Source of the DNA: Alphaproteobacteria bacterium
GTDB lineage: Bacteria; Pseudomonadota; Alphaproteobacteria; Rhodobacterales; Rhodobacteraceae
Length of the DNA stretch: 22,746 bases
Direction: 5' to 3'
Assembly (NCBI GenBank): GCA_024277955.1
Contig: JAJRUE010000220.1
Coordinates: 1-22,746 of the forward strand
Below, piece by piece: positions 15,470-22,710 of the stretch. Numbering within the stretch: position 1 is the first letter of the stretch; every line of letters begins with the position of its first letter. Below the pieces are notes generated by a model. It was not told where the DNA came from. It was given only the letters and a program-made list of their open reading frames with translations, and searched no databases. The position numbers and the translations under genes are program-made.

Positions 15470-16876
15470 TCAGCAGCTGTAATACAGCTTGAACTCCATC
15501 GGGTGCGGGGTGTGTTCGTAGGCGTAGACCTCTTCCCACTTGAGCTCCATGTAGCCGTCGATCTGGTCCTTGGTGAAAACATCGCCCGCCAGCAGGAAGT
15601 CGTGGTCGGCTTCGAGGCTTTCGAGCGCTTCGCGCAAGCTGGCGCAGACCGTCGGGATCGCCGCCAGTTCTTCGGGCGGCAGGTCATAGAGATCCTTGTC
15701 CGAGGACGGGCCCGGGTCGATCTTGTTCTTGATCCCGTCAAGCCCTGCCATCAGCAGCGCCGAGAACGCCAGGTAGGGGTTGGCGGCCGGGTCGGGGAAG
15801 CGGGCCTCGACGCGCTTGGCCTTGGGGCTTTCGGCCCAGGGGATGCGCACGCAGCCCGACCGGTTGCGGGCAGAATAGGCGCGCAGCACCGGGGCTTCGA
15901 AACCGGGGATCAGCCGCTTGTAGCTGTTGGTCGCCGGGTTGGTAAAGGCGTTGAGCGCCTTGGCGTGCTTCAGGATGCCGCCGATATACCACAGCGCTTC
16001 CTGGCTGAGATCGGCGTATTTGTCGCCGGCAAACAGCGGCTTGCCGTCCTTCCAGATCGACATGTTGACGTGCATGCCGGTGCCGTTGTCGCCGGCGATC
16101 GGCTTGGGCATGAAGGTGGCCGACTTGCCGTAGGCCTGGGCGACGTTGTGGATGACATACTTGTATTTCTGCAGGTCGTCCGCCTGTTTGGTGAGCGAGC
16201 CGAAGATCAGCCCCAGTTCGTGCTGGCAGGACGCGACTTCGTGGTGGTGCTTGTCCACCTTCATGCCGATCCGCTTCATGGTCGACAGCATTTCGCTGCG
16301 GATGTCCTGGGCGTCGTCGATCGGGTTCACCGGGAAATAGCCGCCCTTGACGCCGGGACGGTGGCCGGTGTTGCCCATCTCGTATTCGGTGTCGGTGTTC
16401 CACGAGGCGTCGATGGCGTCCACCTCGTAGGAAACCTTGTTGATCCCCACCGAGTAGCGCACGTCGTCGAACAGGAAGAATTCGGCTTCCGGGCCGAAGT
16501 AGGACACATCGCCGATGCCGCTGGACTTCAGATAGGCTTCGGCCTTTTCGGCGGTGCCGCGGGGGTCGCGTTCGTAGGGTTCGCCGGTGTCGGGCTCGAC
16601 GATGGAGCAATGCACGGCCAGGGTCTTTTCCGCGTAGAACGGGTCCAGATAGGCGCTTTCGGTGTCGGGCATCAGCTTCATGTCGGACTGGTCGATGGAC
16701 TTCCAGCCGGCGATCGACGAGCCGTCGAACATGAAGCCCTCTTCGAGGAAATCTTCGTCGACCTCGTCGGCGATGACCGTCACGTGTTGCAGCTTGCCGC
16801 GCGGGTCGGTGAAACGGATGTCGACATATTCGACATCTTCATCCTTGATGGTCTTCAGCACGTCCTTGATGCTCAT
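15470..16876 (-). CDS. glnA: Glutamine synthetase type I
   Basis: GlnA makes glutamine from glutamate, ammonia and ATP as a cytoplasmic dodecamer and is the main entry point of ammonium. The 468-residue product has the exact length and motifs of the GSI-beta type: the DGSSIAGW latch (51-58), NGTGMHVNMSIW (264-275), the ATP-binding KPIAGDNG and the glutamate-binding RIPWAES (344-350). Tyr397 in DKDLYDLPPEE is the adenylylation site used by GlnE, so activity should be tuned by covalent modification under PII control. The ATG at 16876 is preceded by AAGGAACAGG. It follows glnB by 69 bp on the same strand and ends in a hairpin terminator. Confidence 0.98.
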   Translation of the reverse strand: MSIKDVLKTIKDEDVEYVDIRFTDPRGKLQHVTVIADEVDEDFLEEGFMFDGSSIAGWKSIDQSDMKLMPDTESAYLDPFYAEKTLAVHCSIVEPDTGEPYERDPRGTAEKAEAYLKSSGIGDVSYFGPEAEFFLFDDVRYSVGINKVSYEVDAIDASWNTDTEYEMGNTGHRPGVKGGYFPVNPIDDAQDIRSEMLSTMKRIGMKVDKHHHEVASCQHELGLIFGSLTKQADDLQKYKYVIHNVAQAYGKSATFMPKPIAGDNGTGMHVNMSIWKDGKPLFAGDKYADLSQEALWYIGGILKHAKALNAFTNPATNSYKRLIPGFEAPVLRAYSARNRSGCVRIPWAESPKAKRVEARFPDPAANPYLAFSALLMAGLDGIKNKIDPGPSSDKDLYDLPPEELAAIPTVCASLREALESLEADHDFLLAGDVFTKDQIDGYMELKWEEVYAYEHTPHPMEFKLYYSC

Positions 16877-16945
16877 GGGGACCTGTTCCTTCTTGACTAG
16901 GGTAACAAACGGGCAGGGGGCGGCAGCGGCCCCTTGCGGGTGTTC

Positions 16946-17284
16946 TCAAAGCGCGTCTTCGCCGCTTTCGTTGGTGCGGATGCGGATCGCCTGTTCGACG
17001 GTGGAAACAAAGATCTTGCCGTCGCCGATCTTGTCGGTCTTGGCCGCCGCGATGATCGCCTCGATGGCGCCGTCGACCTGGTCGTCGGCCAGCACCACCT
17101 CGATCTTCACCTTGGGCAGGAAATCGACCACATATTCGGCGCCGCGATACAGTTCGGTGTGGCCCTTCTGGCGGCCGAAGCCCTTGACCTCGATCACGCT
17201 GAGCCCCTGCACGCCGACATCCTGCAGCGCCTCTTTCACCTCGTCCAGCTTGAACGGCTTGATGATGGCTTCGATCTTTTTCAT
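16946..17284 (-). CDS. glnB: Nitrogen regulatory protein PII
   Basis: PII senses 2-oxoglutarate, ATP/ADP and, through uridylylation, glutamine. It steers GlnE and NtrB so that glutamine synthetase and nitrogen genes match ammonium supply. The product has the standard 112 residues. Tyr51 in TELYRGAEYVVDFLPK is the uridylylation site on the T-loop, and KIGDGKIFV (about 85-93) is the B-loop signature. The ATG at 17284 (MKKIEAIIKPFKLDEVKEAL) has GAGGAG nine bases upstream. The glnB-glnA order is the usual one in alphaproteobacteria. glnK is a close paralogue, but the glnA neighbour favours glnB. It is divergent from nnrE-nnrD. Confidence 0.97.
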   Translation of the reverse strand: MKKIEAIIKPFKLDEVKEALQDVGVQGLSVIEVKGFGRQKGHTELYRGAEYVVDFLPKVKIEVVLADDQVDGAIEAIIAAAKTDKIGDGKIFVSTVEQAIRIRTNESGEDAL

Positions 17285-17394
17285 CGGTGCGACTCCTCGT
17301 GAAATCCGGCTTCGAGTGTGTTGATCACTTCTATTGCCGGCTCACAATTCGCTAAGGTGGGGACAGGCGGTGCGCCGGGGCGAATCCGGGGTGA

Positions 17395-17413
17395 ATGCCT
17401 AAATTTTGTGCAT
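17395..17413. promoter_or_regulatory. Candidate NtrC-type dyad between glnB and nnrE
   Basis: ATGCCTAAATTTTGTGCAT has the TGC-N11-GCA spacing of enterobacterial NtrC sites (TGCACC-N5-GGTGCA), with a good right half (GTGCA) and a weak left half. It is about 110 bp upstream of glnB. In Rhodobacter capsulatus glnB is NtrC-activated from RpoN-independent promoters, so a site here would be expected. Confidence 0.3.
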
Positions 17414-17456
17414 GTCGCCGATTGCTTGGGCGATCTGAAAACATTTGAGGCGCGAG

Positions 17457-19067
17457 ATGGACGAATTGCTGAGCGCGGCGCAGATGCGAGCCATCGAAGG
17501 GGCGGCGATCGAGCGCGGAGATGTAGGCGGGCTGGAGCTGATGGAGCGCGCCGGACGCGGGGTGGTCGACGCGGTTTTCGAGGCCTGGCCCGAACTGGCC
17601 GGCGCGCCGACCGGTTCGCTGGCCGGGGGCGCTGTCCCCGGACCCCCGGGATGTTTGGAAAAAGAAGAAGGGGCGCGGCGCGCGGTGGTGTTGTGCGGGC
17701 CGGGCAACAACGGCGGCGACGGGTTCGTGGTGGCGCGGCTGTTGAAGGCGCACGGCTGGGCGGTGGATCTGTTTTTATATGGCGATGCGGAACGGCTGCC
17801 CGCCGATGCGCGCGTTATGTGTGCCCGCTGGCGCGAGGCGGGCGAGGTGCGCGCGCTCGATCCCGGCGCGATCCGCGCCAGTGGGGCGGATCTGTTCGTG
17901 GATGCGTTTTTCGGCACCGGGCTGAGCCGGCCGGTGCCCGAGCCGGTGTACTGGGCGCTCGCCGCCGCGGGCGAGGCCTGCGCGGGCGGGCGGGCGCGGC
18001 TTGTGGCGGTGGATCTGCCGTCGTGGATCTGTTCCGACAGCGGCCGGGTGCTAGGCACGGCGAGCTATCCCGACTGCGATCTGGCCGTCAGCTTTCACCG
18101 TCTGAAACTGGGGCATGTGCTGGCCGCGGGGCCGATGGCCTGCGGGCGGGCGGTGGTGGCCGATATCGGTCTGGCCGGGGCGGGCGAGGGCGCGGTGACG
18201 CTGGTGCGGATCGCGCCGGGCGATGCGCCGGATATGGGCAAGGCCGATGGGCACAAATACGCCCATGGTCACGCGCTGATCCTGGCCGGGGGGGCGGGCC
18301 ATGGCGGCGCCGGTCGGCTGGCGGCGCGCGCGGCCCTGCGCGTGGGCGCGGGGCTGGTGACGCTGGCCTGCCCGCCCGAAGCGCTGGGCGAAAACGCGGC
18401 GCAACTGAACGCGATCATGCTGCGCGAGGTGGCCGATGGTACGGCCCTGTCGGGGGTGCTTGCGGATGCGCGGCTGAACGCGATCTGTCTTGGCCCGGGG
18501 CTTGGGCGCGGCGCGCGGACCCGCGACCTGGTGCGCGCGGCGCTGGGCGGCGACCGGCAGGTGGTGCTGGACGCCGACGCGCTCACCAGTTTCGCCGACG
18601 ACCCCGAGGCGCTGTTCGAGCTGACCCGCGCCCATGCGTCGGTGGTGATGACGCCGCACGCGGGCGAGTTTGCGCGGCTGTTTGCGGATATTGCCGCCAG
18701 GCTTGCCGCTGCGCCGATGACCGGGCCGGCCTTTTCCAAGGTGGATGCGGCGCGCGCGGCGGCGGCGCGGGCCGGCTGCGTGGTGCTGTTCAAGGGGCCC
18801 GATACGGTGATTGCGGATGCGCGCGGGCGGTGTTCGGTGAATGTGGGCGCTTACGAGCGCGCCGCCCCGTGGCTGGCGACCGCCGGGTCGGGGGACGTGC
18901 TGGCCGGGATCATTGCCGGGCTCGGGGCACGCGGGTTTGCGCCGATGCAGGCCGCCGAAACCGCCGCCTGGCTGCATGTGGACTGCGCGCTGCGCTTTGG
19001 GCCCGGGCTGATTGCCGAGGATCTGCCCGAACAACTGCCGGCGGTGTTTCGCGCGCTTGGCCTGTAG
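17457..19067 (+). CDS. nnr: Bifunctional NAD(P)H-hydrate epimerase / ADP-dependent NAD(P)H-hydrate dehydratase
   Basis: This enzyme repairs hydrated NADH and NADPH: the N-terminal domain epimerises the R and S hydrates and the C-terminal domain dehydrates the S form using ADP. The 536-residue product has the epimerase first (1 to about 225; MERAGRGVV, AVVLCGPGNNGGDGF at 76-90, VDAFFGTGLSRPV at 148-160). The ribokinase-like dehydratase follows (about 250-536; RVGAGLVTLACPP, VVMTPHAGEFARLF, CVVLFKGPDTVIA, ATAGSGDVLAGIIAGLGARG). Two oddities stand out. Residues of about 52-74 look like a translated REP-like element, and the usual VDLPSG motif reads VDLPSW with Trp190. The ATG at 17457 has GAGG six bases upstream. 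It is divergent from glnB. Confidence 0.95.
   Translation: MDELLSAAQMRAIEGAAIERGDVGGLELMERAGRGVVDAVFEAWPELAGAPTGSLAGGAVPGPPGCLEKEEGARRAVVLCGPGNNGGDGFVVARLLKAHGWAVDLFLYGDAERLPADARVMCARWREAGEVRALDPGAIRASGADLFVDAFFGTGLSRPVPEPVYWALAAAGEACAGGRARLVAVDLPSWICSDSGRVLGTASYPDCDLAVSFHRLKLGHVLAAGPMACGRAVVADIGLAGAGEGAVTLVRIAPGDAPDMGKADGHKYAHGHALILAGGAGHGGAGRLAARAALRVGAGLVTLACPPEALGENAAQLNAIMLREVADGTALSGVLADARLNAICLGPGLGRGARTRDLVRAALGGDRQVVLDADALTSFADDPEALFELTRAHASVVMTPHAGEFARLFADIAARLAAAPMTGPAFSKVDAARAAAARAGCVVLFKGPDTVIADARGRCSVNVGAYERAAPWLATAGSGDVLAGIIAGLGARGFAPMQAAETAAWLHVDCALRFGPGLIAEDLPEQLPAVFRALGL
17625..17674 (+). repeat. REP-like element E4 inside the nnr coding region
   Basis: The segment reads GGGGGCGCTGTCCCCGGACC, then CCCGGGATGTTTGGAAAAAG, then AAGAAGGGGC. 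Its centre and tail (CCCGGGATGTTTGG, AAAAAGAAGAAG) resemble the GGCGGGGATATTT and AAGAAGAA parts of elements E1 and E2. It encodes an extra stretch of about residues 56-74 in a place where related epimerases run straight from the first helices to AVVLCGPGNNGGDG. That it is an in-frame insertion is inference from memory of the family. Confidence 0.6.
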
Positions 19068-19084
19068 GCGGGCGGCGAGGGCAG

Positions 19085-19120
19085 GCGCCTCTGGCGGGAG
19101 TATTGCCGGCAGGATGAAGG
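19085..19120 (+). repeat. REP-like element E3
   Basis: GCGCCTCTGGCGGGAGTATT followed by GCCGGCAGGATGAAGG is a diverged relative of E1 (CCTCCGGCGGGGATATTT and an A/G-rich tail). It lies 17 bp after the nnr stop, between it and the convergent Hint gene, the same kind of position as E1 and E2. Confidence 0.6.
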
Positions 19121-19147
19121 CCGCGGGGGTTTTGTGTGGCCGGGGGG

Positions 19148-19657
19148 TTACTCGGCGGCGATGTTGGCGGCGGCGGGCGCGGGGGGCGGGGCGCTCATTA
19201 CCTGCATGCCTTCGGCGAAAATGATCTGTTCGCTTTCAAGTTCCAGGTCGTAGACCAGCAGTTCGCCGGGGTGTTCGCCCCAGGTGATGTGTTCGCCGTC
19301 CTGCAGGCGCGAAACCGGCACCGCCGTGCTGTCGGCGCCATAAAGCTTGTGCGAGCGCCAGTCGGCCAGCCGCACGAACTGGTCGGGGGCCAGCAGCATG
19401 TCCTGTTCGGGCCGGCCCGGGCCCAGCGCGCCGCGGCGCACTTCGATCGGACAGTCGGTCAGCGGGCGGGTGCTGATATGGCGGATGCGGTGCACGCCTG
19501 AGGCGGTGACGACGCGGTCGCCGGTGGCCAGGTATTCCACCGGCAAGTTGCCTTCGGTGGTCTTGACGTTGGTGCCTTCGCACAGGCCTGTCTTGTAGAT
19601 GAAACGGCGCACGCCGGCCCCAAGCCCGCTGCTGCGCCCCGGTGTCCTGCTCGACAT
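19148..19657 (-). CDS. Stand-alone Hint (Hedgehog/intein) domain protein
   Basis: The 169-residue product resembles the Hint-domain proteins common in Rhodobacteraceae. It has GLCEGTNVKTTEGNLPVEYL followed by ATGDRVVTASGVHRIRHI (about residues 24-61), the Hint entry block with Cys26 at the usual nucleophile position. LLAPDQFVRLADWRSHKLYG (about 88-107) follows, where self-processing Hints normally have a His in block B; here it is Gln. ELLVYDLELESEQIIFAEGMQVMS matches the last Hint strands, and a short Pro/Ala-rich tail ends it. No protein is fused on either side and no signal peptide is seen. Self-cleavage is therefore doubtful and the role is unknown. The ATG at 19657 has AGAGGC ten bases upstream. 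Confidence 0.75.
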   Translation of the reverse strand: MSSRTPGRSSGLGAGVRRFIYKTGLCEGTNVKTTEGNLPVEYLATGDRVVTASGVHRIRHISTRPLTDCPIEVRRGALGPGRPEQDMLLAPDQFVRLADWRSHKLYGADSTAVPVSRLQDGEHITWGEHPGELLVYDLELESEQIIFAEGMQVMSAPPPAPAAANIAAE

Positions 19658-19804
19658 TGGGGTATATGCCTCTTATTGTTCGTCTTTTTTGGTCGACTTG
19701 TTTTGCGGCAGTGTAGAACATTCCGGCGGGTCTTGGGAATCCCTTTTGTGCGGGGGGCGGGGCGGCATGGCGAAATTTGGCCTCGCCAGCCAGGCGGGGC
19801 TTTG

Positions 19805-19810
19805 CTAGAA
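19805..19810 (+). promoter_or_regulatory. Candidate -10 element of tRNA-Leu
   Basis: CTAGAA lies 12 bp before the mature tRNA 5' end, at the right distance for a -10 hexamer. The same CTAGAA is found before tig. No good -35 hexamer is visible, so confidence is low. Confidence 0.3.
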
Positions 19811-19821
19811 GCGCGGCGCGT

Positions 19822-19906
19822 GCGGGTGTGGCGGAAATGGTAGACGCACCAGATTTAGGTTCTGGCGCCGCGAGGCGTGGGGGTTCAAGTCCCTCCACCC
19901 GCACCA
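19822..19906 (+). tRNA. tRNA-Leu (anticodon UAG)
   Basis: The 85-base gene folds as a class II tRNA. The acceptor stem is GCGGGTG/CACCCGC (19822-19828/19896-19902), the discriminator base is A, and CCA is encoded. The anticodon stem is CCAGA/TCTGG with loop TTTAGGT, giving anticodon TAG (19856-19858), which reads CUA and probably other CUN codons. The T-arm contains GGTTCAAGTCC and a long variable arm is present, as expected for leucine. Confidence 0.97.
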
Positions 19907-19920
19907 GCGATCGCGGCGCG

Positions 19921-19990
19921 TCCGGGCCGGATTCCGGGCCGGATCAGGTCGGTGACAGCCGACGATGGGCCGCGATGGGGCCGCGATGGG
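19921..19990. repeat. Two short tandem duplications after tRNA-Leu
   Basis: TCCGGGCCGGAT is repeated exactly twice (19921-19944). Further on, GATGGGCCGC (19964-19973) is followed by GATGGGGCCGC (19974-19984) and GATGGG. No gene or clear terminator is seen between the tRNA and the lipoprotein stop at 20081. Confidence 0.6.
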
Positions 19991-20080
19991 CGGTTTTGCC
20001 GGGTGAGATCCGGGGGCTTTTGTGCGGGCGCTATCTTGTGGCGGGCCGCGCCGTGAAGCGCCGCACAGTGATGCGCTGCG

Positions 20081-20920
20081 TCAGGGCCGCTTGCCGGTGA
20101 AAACGCCGATTTCTGTAAACGTGCCGGTGCCGATCGTGTGGGTCAGCGAGATTGCGCCTGCCGTCCACAGCCCGTTGGTGCCGCCGATCAGCCCCTCGTA
20201 GGTTCCCGAACTTGTGGCGCCGGACCCGGCGATATAGCCGCCGCCGGTGGCGGTGCCATTGTAGGTGCCGGTGTTGATGATGGTCGCGTTCTGCAGGATG
20301 ATGTCATTGAATGCCCCGGCGGTGCTGCCGGTCGACAGCATCAGCGTGCGGTTCTTGATCGATCCACCGATCGTCGGGGTGCCGGCGAAGCTTGCCGTGA
20401 GGTCCAGCTGCCCGGTGATCGCCACGACCCCGGCGCCCACCATGGAACCCGAGGCCGATCCAAGCGTCGCCCGGTATCCGCCGGTATAGGTGCCGCTGCC
20501 CGAGACCGGCAGAAGCGCGGTGTTGGTCCGGCTGTAGCGCGCGACCTGCCCAAAGCCGCCGGCCGCGCCCGGGCCCAGCCCGATCACGGTGGCGCTGACG
20601 TAGGAGGTCTGCCCCGAGGTCGCCAGCCCGTCGTCGGAAAAGGCGACGACATCATAGGTGCCGTCCGCCGACGCCGCTGCAACGGTGACCCCGCCGTAGG
20701 TGCCCTGGGTCAATGCAGGGTCACGCACGCCGTTGAAGGCGGTCGAGGCGCCATCGGCGCCCACGATGGTGAACGCCGTGCCGCCCGAGGGCACATCGCC
20801 GGTGACATTGGAATTTCCAACCGTGCCGCTGACCGGTTGCAAGGTCGGAGACACCGGGGGCAGGGCGCTGCTGCAGGCTGCAATGAAAACCAGGGGGATC
20901 AGGGCGGGGGTTAGCTTCAT
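20081..20920 (-). CDS. Lipoprotein with transferrin-binding-protein-B-like beta-barrel
   Basis: The 279-residue product starts with a lipoprotein signal, MKLTPALIPLVFIAAC. The lipobox IAAC puts the acylated Cys at residue 16, so it should be anchored in the outer membrane. The rest is Gly/Ser/Thr/Ala-rich beta sequence with repeated GTY-G strands: GSGTYTGGYRATL, GTYNGTATGGGYIAG and GTYEGLIGGTNGLWTAG. This is the pattern of the TbpB-like C-terminal beta-barrel found in many alphaproteobacterial lipoproteins. Despite the family name, transferrin or iron binding is not implied; no TonB receptor or iron gene is nearby. The ligand is unknown. The ATG at 20920 is forced by the signal peptide; its ribosome binding site is weak. 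It is divergent from tig. Confidence 0.8.
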   Translation of the reverse strand: MKLTPALIPLVFIAACSSALPPVSPTLQPVSGTVGNSNVTGDVPSGGTAFTIVGADGASTAFNGVRDPALTQGTYGGVTVAAASADGTYDVVAFSDDGLATSGQTSYVSATVIGLGPGAAGGFGQVARYSRTNTALLPVSGSGTYTGGYRATLGSASGSMVGAGVVAITGQLDLTASFAGTPTIGGSIKNRTLMLSTGSTAGAFNDIILQNATIINTGTYNGTATGGGYIAGSGATSSGTYEGLIGGTNGLWTAGAISLTHTIGTGTFTEIGVFTGKRP

Positions 20921-21256
20921 GGAATACTCGACCGTTGGATGGAATGTAAAGGTGTGAGTAACGTATTCGCGGCCTCGCGCAAAGCCCGTGCGTCAAAATT
21001 TTTCCGACTGCGGCCCCTCTGCCCCTGCCGGCGACAGTGGCGTGACCGCGGACCAGGCCACAAGCCGGACCGCGGACCAGGCCGGTCACGCTCGGCCACC
21101 CAGGCTCGGCAGCACCCGGCGCGCTGCCACCACGGCCTGCTGCCGCCGCCTGCCCGCCATTGCCCCTTGCAACCTGCTGGCCGCGCCCCTAGAAGGACGG
21201 CTGATTTACATGCCTGCCGCCCCGGCGCGGCACCCGAAAGACGTAAAGGACACCGA
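20921..21256. other. Spacer between lipoprotein gene and tig
   Basis: These 336 bases carry no credible gene of their own; the plus-strand frame is open into tig but lacks protein character. They hold a 16-base direct repeat, GACCGCGGACCAGGCC (21044-21059 and 21068-21083, 24-base period), an A/T-rich patch near 20995-21003, and the probable tig promoter. Confidence 0.65.
21167..21194 (+). promoter_or_regulatory. Candidate promoter of tig
   Basis: TTGCAA (21167-21172) and CTAGAA (21189-21194) are 16 bp apart and 63 bp upstream of the tig start. Both hexamers fit the housekeeping pattern of the group, with a strong TTG and a TA-containing -10. Confidence 0.45.
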
Positions 21257-22588
21257 ATGCAGGTCAAAGAGACCCTGAACGAAGGGCTGAAGCGCGGCTA
21301 CCAGGTTACCGTCACCGCAGACGAACTCGATGCCAAGGTAAACGACAAGCTGGCCGAAGCGCAGCCCGAGATCGAGATGAAGGGCTTTCGCAAGGGCAAG
21401 GTGCCGATGGCGCTGCTGAAAAAGCAGTTTGGTCCCAAGGTGCTGGGCGAAGCGCTGCAGGAAACCATCGACGCCGCGATGAACGAGCATTTCGAGAAAT
21501 CCGGCGACCGCCCGGCGATGCAGCCCGAGGTCAAGATGACCAACGAGGACTGGAAGGAAGGCGACGATATCGTGGTCGAAATGGCCTACGAAAAGCTGCC
21601 CGAGGTGCCGGACGTGGACCTGAGCAAGATCAAGCTGGAAAAGCTGGTGGTCAAGGCCGCCGACGCCGAGATTGACGAGGCGCTGGCGAATCTGGCCGAA
21701 AGCACCCCCGAATTCAAGGACCGCAAGAAGGGCTCCAAGGCGAAATCCGGCGATCAGGTGGTGATCGATTTCCTCGGCAAGGTCGACGGTGAACCGTTCG
21801 AGGGCGGCGCCGCCGAAGACTATCCGCTGGAACTCGGCTCGAACAGCTTTATCCCCGGTTTTGAGGATCAGCTGATCGGCGCCAAGGCCGGCGACGAGAT
21901 CGATGTCAAGGTGACCTTCCCCAGCGAATACGGCGCCGAAAACCTGGCCGGCAAGGACGCGGTTTTCACCTGCACCGTCAAGGCGGTAAAGGAAAAGGTT
22001 GCGGCCACCATCGACGACGAGTTCGCCAAGAAATACGGCGCCGAGAACCTCGACGACCTGAAAAAGCAGATCGCCGAACGTCTGGAAGCGGAATACGCCC
22101 AGGCGGCGCGCCAGGTGATGAAGCGCAAGCTGCTGGACGAGCTGGACAAGGCCGTGTCGTTCGACCTGCCGCCCAGCCTGGTCGAGGCCGAGGCCGGCCA
22201 GATCGCGCACCAGCTCTGGCACGAGGATAACCCCGACGTTCAGGGCCACGATCACCCGGAAATCGAGACCACCGACGAACACCGCAAGCTGGGCGAACGC
22301 CGGGTGCGGCTGGGGCTGCTGCTGGCCGAGCTTGGCAAGCAGCAGGACATCGAGGTCAGCGACGCCGAGATGAGCCAGGCGGTGATGGCGCAGGCGCGCC
22401 AGTATCCGGGCCAGGAAAAGCAGTTCTTCGAATTCGTGCAGCAGAACCCGCAGATGCGCCAGCAGATCCAGGCGCCGATCTTCGAAGACAAGGTCATCGA
22501 CTACGTGTTCGAACAGGCCGAGGTGACGGAAAAGACCGTCAAGAAGGCCGATCTGGAAAAAGCTCTGGAATCGCTGGACGACGAATAG
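21257..22588 (+). CDS. tig: Trigger factor (ribosome-associated chaperone, peptidyl-prolyl isomerase)
   Basis: Trigger factor binds the ribosome tunnel exit and shields nascent chains. The 443-residue product has the three usual parts. The N-terminal ribosome-binding domain has the signature GFRKGKVP at 43-50. The FKBP-type isomerase domain (about 150-245) shows GDQVVIDFLGKVDGEPFEGG and IPGFEDQLIGAKAGDE. The helical C-terminal chaperone arms end in the acidic ESLDDE. Length and motifs are normal. The ATG at 21257 has AAAGGA six bases upstream, and MQVKETLNEGLKRGYQVTV is the standard alphaproteobacterial start. A hairpin with six T follows the stop, so it is a single-gene unit. Confidence 0.97.
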   Translation: MQVKETLNEGLKRGYQVTVTADELDAKVNDKLAEAQPEIEMKGFRKGKVPMALLKKQFGPKVLGEALQETIDAAMNEHFEKSGDRPAMQPEVKMTNEDWKEGDDIVVEMAYEKLPEVPDVDLSKIKLEKLVVKAADAEIDEALANLAESTPEFKDRKKGSKAKSGDQVVIDFLGKVDGEPFEGGAAEDYPLELGSNSFIPGFEDQLIGAKAGDEIDVKVTFPSEYGAENLAGKDAVFTCTVKAVKEKVAATIDDEFAKKYGAENLDDLKKQIAERLEAEYAQAARQVMKRKLLDELDKAVSFDLPPSLVEAEAGQIAHQLWHEDNPDVQGHDHPEIETTDEHRKLGERRVRLGLLLAELGKQQDIEVSDAEMSQAVMAQARQYPGQEKQFFEFVQQNPQMRQQIQAPIFEDKVIDYVFEQAEVTEKTVKKADLEKALESLDDE

Positions 22589-22608
22589 TTCGCGCGACAT
22601 GCGCAAGC

Positions 22609-22637
22609 GGGCCGCCCCAGCCCGGGCGGCCTTTTTT
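22609..22637 (+). terminator. Rho-independent terminator of tig
   Basis: GGCCGCCC (22610-22617) and GGGCGGCC (22624-22631) form a perfect 8-bp stem with a 6-base loop, followed by TTTTTT (22632-22637), 20 bases after the tig stop. This is a textbook intrinsic terminator. Confidence 0.93.
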
Positions 22638-22710
22638 GTGCGGCGCGGGGGCCGGGTAGGGGGTGGCCGGGGTCGGGGCGAAGCCGGGCCGCTTCTGCCG
22701 CCGGGATGGC

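Noticed and set aside
15449..16900. 483-codon plus-strand frame over glnA
   Set aside because: It is the antisense shadow of glutamine synthetase.
19822..19990. tRNA-Leu as an integration site for a mobile island
   Set aside because: No integrase and no second copy of the tRNA 3' end is found downstream in the window; the neighbouring genes are ordinary.
21206..22606. 466-codon minus-strand frame over tig
   Set aside because: It is the antisense shadow of trigger factor and is explained by GC codon bias.
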